Below are positions 55,407 through 64,000 of a stretch of 64,000 nucleotides of DNA, one piece after another (within the stretch, counting starts at the first letter, position 1; every line of letters starts with the position of its first letter). The DNA is from Nilaparvata lugens. Taxonomy: Eukaryota; Arthropoda; Insecta; Hemiptera; Delphacidae. The translations under genes were made by a program, and so were the position numbers. The stretch covers positions 96,044,943 through 96,108,942 of the forward strand of contig NC_052518.1 in assembly GCF_014356525.2 (NCBI RefSeq), in the 5' to 3' direction. The notes under the pieces are model-generated. The model saw only the letters and a program-made list of their open reading frames with translations, was not told the DNA's origin and ran no database searches.

Positions 55407-56420
55407 CTAAGAGTTTAGCCGTTGAACTGGACTTCTCCGAAAAAACGCACGTTTATTGCTTGTCTTTGGAAAACGGTAGTCGCAAATTAGCACACCCTCC
55501 GGCCACAATTCAGGATTCCAGAGAACGGACTTGTCTTCTTCAGATATTGACAATTTGAATGATTTGTAATGTGTAAACTTCGAAGGTACCTCCTCACACA
55601 TTACATTACTTTTACAATGGGCCATGGCAAAATCCTTAATATCATTAATACCAACCTTAGGATCAATCCTAGAAATGAACAAGTAATTCAACTTATTATC
55701 CTTTGAGCTAACAAATGGGCAATTGACTTTATTAGTGCCAACAACACGGCTACTTGGCTTTTTGATTTCCTTCAAGCTATCTACACTGGTTGGTTTTCGT
55801 TTTGTTTCTTTCGACTTTTTACTCCTACTAGCAACAACGCTCCATTCCAGCACAGGATCAGTTTCAACAATAGGATCACCAGGGCTCTTACTCATTTTTA
55901 GATTAACCTTAGTTAATTTATGCTGAATACTGACAGAGTTTCCATTAATTAATTGATCATTGTTTACAGATTGACCATCCATCGACGTTTGAACATGTGA
56001 ATCTACACTATTGCTCGTAGTATTTTCTGTTGAGGTTAAATTATTATCCTTCAAAGAAAGATTTTGATTCTCAATTTTTTCAACACGCTTACACAGATGA
56101 ACATAATTTTCACTAATTTTTGACAGTTCGTCCAAAATAATATTCAAACTAGCATTTTCAGGTTCACGTTTTTCCTGTACAGTCACACAGCTTGCATGCT
56201 TAGATAATATGACGCTTACCTGGTCAATACACGTCGAACAATACCACAAAACTTTGTCACTTAAATCACGAATTTTACGATATTCGGTTGTCGAAATATT
56301 AACACATTTTGTATGATACCAGTTCGCACATAATCCATCGCAAAACAATGCATTTTCATCTGTTTTAACTGATTTATTACAGGAGCCACATAACGAGTTG
56401 CCATCACCATTTGCCGCCAT
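55407..56420 (-). CDS. ORF1: PHD-finger RNA-binding protein of the non-LTR element (337 aa)
   Basis: Intact frame from MAANGDGNSLCGSCNK to a TAG. Residues 11-64 form a PHD finger with all eight ligands in C4HC3 order (C11, C14, C27, C31, H36, C39, C61, C64) and the conserved W59. About 85-125 is a coiled-coil-like stretch (ILDELSKISENYVHLCKRVE). The middle is polar and low-complexity. 240-320 is RRM-like (LNYLFISRIDPKVGINDIKD), with a basic end (RAFFRRSPVQR). ORF1 proteins of this sort coat the element RNA. PHD fingers in other proteins read histone H3 tails; whether this one does is not known. Coupled to ORF2 by near-overlap. Confidence 0.88.
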   Translation of the reverse strand: MAANGDGNSLCGSCNKSVKTDENALFCDGLCANWYHTKCVNISTTEYRKIRDLSDKVLWYCSTCIDQVSVILSKHASCVTVQEKREPENASLNIILDELSKISENYVHLCKRVEKIENQNLSLKDNNLTSTENTTSNSVDSHVQTSMDGQSVNNDQLINGNSVSIQHKLTKVNLKMSKSPGDPIVETDPVLEWSVVASRSKKSKETKRKPTSVDSLKEIKKPSSRVVGTNKVNCPFVSSKDNKLNYLFISRIDPKVGINDIKDFAMAHCKSNVMCEEVPSKFTHYKSFKLSISEEDKSVLWNPELWPEGVLICDYRFPKTSNKRAFFRRSPVQRLNS

Positions 56421-56470
56421 CTTATATTCTTCTTTCTTTTTTCTTGTTATTAAAGATAGTGCTGTAATTC

Positions 56471-56742
56471 GAATAGAAGAGCTTCAAAACTGAATGAAGT
56501 ATGAACATATCAGTTTTTGACATTATATTTTATATTAATATATATTAGGTAGAAGTAATATGACACTCATTCTTTCACCCATTAATCTATTTACTCACCC
56601 GGATAAGTAAGAAAGTCGTGTTTCAGTTGATTCGTTGTTGATTATCCATATTTTTTTACCAATATTATTACAATGTATTGTATTTTGATAACTTTAAACA
56701 GAAAAAACACATTCTTTTGGCGTAACGACGACTCATATTGAT
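56471..56742. other. Short AT-rich spacer
   Basis: Between the 5' end of the non-LTR element and the plus-strand transposase copy. No feature recognised. Confidence 0.5.
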
Positions 56743-58240
56743 TTGCTTTCTGATAGCCGAACTCTCTTAGGAACACCAAGGAGAACACTCCTAAGAGAAG
56801 TTAAGCCAGGATTTTATTGGCATGTTGGCCTGGAGAATAGTTTAGTTAGCTGTTCAAGTCAGTCTAAGTATACTCTACAAACAATGGAAAAAGTTGAATT
56901 GGCCATCAATATAGATGGACTAGGTACCATTATCTAGGTCTTCTACTAGTTCCCTTTGGCATCAGTGGTAGATTCACAATTCAATGATGTTTTTGTGATA
57001 GGTGCGTACCATGGACACTGTAAGCCAGCAAACAACAATTTTTCAAAAGATTTTGTTTCTGATATTCTCAAAGTAACGTAATGTGGAATAATTGTTGAAG
57101 ATAAGGTTATTGATGTTGGCATAAAATACTTTATATTCGATGATCCAGCTAAATCCTTCATTTTAGATGTCAAAGGCCATGGTAGCTACATGGTAGTTGT
57201 ACAAAGTGCTCAGTTGAATGGGAATACCTAAACAATAGGATGTGTTTTAGTGATTTTGATGCTAACAAACGGACAGACACTGAGTTTCAATTGATAACTG
57301 ATGAGGATTACCATATGGTAGAGGCACCATATTACAAAAATTCCATATTAATGAAATGTTGGTTTTATTACTCATGTTCCATTTGACTATATGCATCGGG
57401 TATGTCTAGGAGTAATGAGAAAACTGTTATAGTTATGGATTAGTGGAGATTTAAGAGCTAGGCTACAAAGCAGCAAAGTTAAATCAATATAATGTAATAT
57501 TGAGTCACTGAAAGGCTGGATAGCATCAGATTTTGTAATGAAATCTAGGAGCATTACTTTTGTGGAACAGTGGAAAGCCACAGAATTTCGTCAGTTTCTA
57601 TTGTATAATGGACAAGTAGTTTTACAAGAAGTTTTTCCCAAGAAGAATTTCCTCAACTTCATGACCCTTTCAGTGGCAATTCGATTGTTGTGCATTGCCA
57701 ATTCACTGAATTTATTAAGTTACACAAAAGAACTCATTTTGTAGTCTTTTTCTGCTTTGCATGGAGAACATCAGGTGTCTCACAATGTGCATGGACTTAT
57801 ACACTTAGCTGATGATGTGGAAAACTTTGGTGTGTTAGACAACTTTTCAACATTTCGATCTGAAAATCACTTGCAATTTTTTTTTTTAAATAATCCAAAA
57901 ATCACATAAGCCACTCGAACAGCTTAGTAGGCGCTATGTAGAGATTGAGAAGAATTCTTCCAGTTGTAAAAGTTCAAGAGTAATTGAGCTCACCAGCGTA
58001 GCTTCTCCCCATCATTTTGGACCTTTAATTCAAGGTTGCACAAATCCACAATACAAACAGCTTTGTATGTCCTCCTTCAATCTGAAAATAGGTCAATCAT
58101 CCCTTGGGGACAGCTGCTGTCAATGCATTGATGTCTTTATTGTATTAATAAGAAATATTGCCACACAAGAAAACACAAATGGTACAGTTCTAATAGGACA
58201 AAAGTTTGTAGGCATCTGCCCCTACATATGATCTAATTTA
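56743..58240 (+). pseudogene. Older CACTA/EnSpm-like transposase copy, heavily decayed
   Basis: Same family as 48556-50724 but on the plus strand. Recognisable in order: SRTLLGTPRRTLLREV, VELAINIDGL, DVFVIGAYHGHCKPANNN, DDPAKSFILDVKGH, EQWKATEFRQFLLYNGQVVL, NVHGLIHLADDVENFGVLDN, SHKPLEQLSRRYVEIEK and LGDSCCQCIDVF. At least eight stops or frame changes separate them. The N-terminal acidic region is missing. Decay is much greater than in the first copy, so the two are separate insertions rather than one recent duplication. Inverted orientation relative to the first copy. Confidence 0.8.
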
Positions 58241-61289
<3,049 letters not shown>

Positions 61290-61562
61290 CAAGTGAACCA
61301 AGATTCTCATAAAATTCTTTGTTTATAAGAGTCCCAGCTCTTCCAGTATCCAGGACAGTAATATTGTACTTTTCCCGTGGATCTTAATATTAAAATGAAC
61401 ATTTCCATCACAACTAACTGTGCCATTAACCTCAATCTTATCCACATGTTTCTAAATTTCAGTATTAACCATTTTTTTGAGTAGCATATCGAGAGCTTGT
61501 CATACCTACTGTTTTTAATTAACAGTCGACTAGTGTCCAACTTTGTTACAATTTAAACATTT
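61290..61562 (-). pseudogene. LTR-retrotransposon zinc knuckle and protease scrap
   Basis: On the minus strand, CLNCNKVGH (first three ligands of a Gag zinc knuckle) is followed by a stop. About 60 residues later, in a shifted frame, VNGTVSCDGN and the aspartic protease motif VLDTGRAGTLI appear (active site at 61353-61342). Gag-knuckle then protease is the standard order of LTR retrotransposons. No LTRs found. Heavily decayed. Confidence 0.55.
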
Positions 61563-61639
61563 AAAACTTGGTATGGAATACTTTTATTAGTTTTGTGTTC
61601 CATAGGATTGATTTTTGTGAAGTTCTTGAGTAAGTTTAC

Positions 61640-64000
61640 AGATCAAGTTTGACAAGTTCCGTTTAATCTTGTAGAATTCATAAGCATCGCCCTATCGCTT
61701 ACCCTAAAGCCATACAGATGAAGTTTGTCAATATTCATTTAATCTTGCAGAATTCATAAACATTGCCCTATCGCTTACCCTAAAGCCATACAGATGAAGT
61801 TTGTCAGGTTCCGTTTGATCTTGTAGAATTCATAAGCATCGCCCTATCGTTTACCCTAAAGCCATACAGATGAAAATTGTCAAGTTCCATTTAATCTCGT
61901 AGAATTCATAATAAGCCCTGTTGCTTACCCTGGAGCCATACAGATGAAGTTTGTCAGGTTCATTGAATCTTGAAGAATTCATGAGCCTGACCCTACTGCT
62001 TACCCTAAAGCCATACAGATGAAGTTTGTCAAGTTCTGTTTAATCTTGTAGCATTCATAAGCATCGCCCTATCGCTTACCCTAAACCCATACAGATGAAG
62101 TTTGTCAAGTTGCATTTAATCTTGTAGAATTCATAAGCATTGCCCTATCACTTACCCCAAAGCCATACAGATGAAGTTTGTCAGGTTCCATATAACCATG
62201 TGGAATTCATAAGCATTGACCTATCGCTTACACTAAACCCATATAGATGAAGTTTGTCAAGATCCATTCAATCTTGTGGAATTCATAAGCATAGTCCTAT
62301 CACTTACCCTAAAGCAATACAGATGAAGATTGTCAGGTTCCGTTGAATCTTGTAGAATTTGTAAGCATTGCCCTATCACTTACCCTAGAGGCCTACAGAT
62401 GAAGTTTGTCAAGTTCTGTTTAATCTTGTAGAAATGCCCTATCACTTACTCTGAAACCATACAGATGAAGTTTGTCAAGTTCGTTAGATCCTGTAGAATT
62501 CACAAGCATTGCCCTATCGCTTACCCTAAAGCCATACAGATGAAGTTTGTCAAGTTCCTTTTAATCTTGTAGAAATTGTAATCATCACCCAATCATTTAC
62601 CCTAAAGCCATACAGATGAAGTTTGTCAGGATCCATTTAATCTTGTAGAATTCAAAAGCATTGCCCTATGGCATACCCTGAAGCCATATAGATGAAGTTT
62701 GTCATTTCTGTTTAATCTTGTAGAATTCATAAGCATTGCCCAATCACTTACCCTAAAACCATACATATGAAGTTTGTCAGGTCCATTCAATCTTGTAGAA
62801 TTCATAAGCATTGTCCTTTCGCTTACCCTAAAGCCATACAGATGAAGTTTATCAAGTTCTTTTTAATCTTATAGAATTCATAAGCATTTCCCTATCGCTT
62901 ACCCTATCTCATTTAGATGAAGTTTGTCAAGTTCCATTTAATCTTGTGGAATTCATGAGCATCACCCTATCACTTACTCTGAAACCATACAGATGAAGTT
63001 TGTCAAGTTCGTTAGATCCTGTAGAATTCACAAGCATTGCCCTATCGCTTACCCTAAAGCCATACAGATGAAGTTTGTCAAGTTACATTTAATCTTGTAG
63101 AATTAGTAGGCATTGCCCTATCAATACCCTAAAGCCATACAGATGAATTTTGTCAAGTTCGTTTAATCTTGTAGAATTCATAAGCATTGCCCTATCGCTT
63201 ACCTCAACGCCATACAGATGGAGTTTGTCAGGTTCCATTAAATCTTGTAGATTTTGTGAGCATCGCACTATCACTTACCCTAAAGTCATACAGATGTAGT
63301 TTGATAGGTTCTGTTTAATCTTGTAGAATTCATAAGCATTGCCCTATCACTCACCCTAGAGCCATTCAGATGAGGTTTGTCATGTTCCATTTAATCTTGA
63401 AGAATTCATAAGCATTGCCTCATCACTTACCCTAAAGCCATACAGATGAAGTTTGTCAGGTTCCATTTAATCTTGTAGAATTGATAGGCATCGCCCCATC
63501 GCTCACCCTGAAGCCGAACAGATAAAGTTTGTCAGGTTCAATTTAATCTTGTAGAATTCATAAGCATCGCCCTATCACTTACCCTAAAGCCATACAGGTG
63601 AAGTTTGTCAAGTTCTGTTTAATCTCGTAGAATTCATAAGCATCGCCATACTCCTATAATCTTGACAAACTTCATCTGTATGGCTTCAATACAGATGAAG
63701 TTTGTCAAGTTCTGTTTAATCTTGTAGAATTCATGAGCATCGTCCTATCGCTTACCCCAAAGCCATACAGATGAATTTTGTCAAGTTCTTTTCAATCTAG
63801 TTGAGTTCATAAGCATCGCCCTATCGCTTACCCTAAAGCCATACAGATAAACTTTGACAGGATCTGTTCAATCTTGTAGAATCCAAAAGCTGGGCGATGC
63901 TTATGGATTCTACAAGATTAAATGGAACCTGACAAACTTCATCTGAATGGCTCATGAGTAAGCAATAGGGCGATGCTTATGAATTCTACAAGGTTGAATG
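61640..64000. repeat. 76-bp satellite array, inverting near 63891
   Basis: Units are marked by catacagatgaagtttgtca at 61711, 61787, 61863, 61937, 62012, 62088 and so on, spacing 74-76 bp. About 30 forward copies also share 'atcttgtagaattcata' (an EcoRI site) and 'gccctatcgcttaccctaa'. A 27-bp stretch at 63661-63687 is inverted. From about 63891 to the window end the units run in the opposite direction. The array continues beyond the window. Two identical ~80-bp blocks 528 bp apart (62451 and 62979) suggest a seven-unit higher-order repeat. Confidence 0.92.

Larger units (their letters stand above)
52481..56470 (-). mobile_element. Nearly intact non-LTR retrotransposon (PHD-finger ORF1; CR1/Jockey-like)
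   Basis: Two consecutive minus-strand ORFs (56420-55407 and 55404-52597), the second starting two bases after the first stop. They are followed by a ~115-bp 3' UTR with direct repeats of 'gtcacgtcaaaaa'. ORF1 has a PHD finger and ORF2 an AP-like endonuclease plus RT, the organisation known for CR1-type elements. The single disabling change that I see is a TGA in ORF2. Ends of the element are approximate: no target duplication was identified. Confidence 0.82.

Noticed and set aside
62626..63274. Short frames with repeated MLMNSTRLN-like peptides
   Set aside because: Translated satellite units; frames break within a few units.

Overview
This is a eukaryotic, almost certainly insect, genomic window. 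It is AT-rich, has GT-AG introns, is dominated by transposable elements, and contains one 100-base assembly gap. A very abundant repeat with the motifs ggtgtggtacactcacacaa and ttccttgctcat, a CA microsatellite and 'cgttagagccgttttcgaga' sub-repeats matches my recollection of a repeat family of delphacid planthoppers (Nilaparvata-like). That is recollection, not a database result. No bacterial-style operons, rRNA genes or CRISPR arrays are present.

Layout. 1-1738: decayed Ty3/gypsy pol on the minus strand. About 1740-13800: AT-rich non-coding DNA with repeat fragments, a GA microsatellite, the tail of a non-LTR retrotransposon (9838-10547) and a palindromic tRNA-derived SINE (11513-11712). 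13809-17958: a structurally complete but frameshifted Ty3/gypsy element (Mag-like) with both LTRs, PBS, PPT and a perfect 5-bp target duplication. 18096-32562: a tandem array of about 1.1-kb units, split by a 7-kb minus-strand LTR retroelement complex (18556-25579). That complex is LTR-gag/protease-LTR-gag/protease-LTR, has no pol, and carries a 47-bp minisatellite inside one LTR. 32566-34459: non-LTR retrotransposon remnant, cut by the gap at 34460-34559.

36261-40618: two minus-strand exons that together encode a FYVE zinc finger, most like myotubularin-related 3/4. Three of eight zinc ligands are lost and a stop forms at the splice junction, so this is the decaying end of a host-type gene. 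41560-41870: a dense cluster of AACGTT motifs. 42550-47891: a five-exon minus-strand gene for a DUF4806-type protein. 48556-50724: a minus-strand CACTA/EnSpm-like transposase pseudogene directly upstream of it. 52597-56420: a nearly intact two-ORF non-LTR retrotransposon (PHD-finger ORF1; endonuclease/RT ORF2 with a single nonsense codon). 56743-58240: a second, older transposase copy on the plus strand. 61290-61562: an LTR-element gag/protease scrap. 61640-64000: a 76-bp satellite array that inverts near 63891 and runs off the window.

How the parts relate: nearly all coding sequence is transposon-derived. The most interesting units are the gag-only LTR complex, with its SAP-like N-terminus, in-LTR minisatellite and tandem three-LTR structure, and the co-oriented DUF4806 and transposase genes, which may be two genes of one large DNA transposon.
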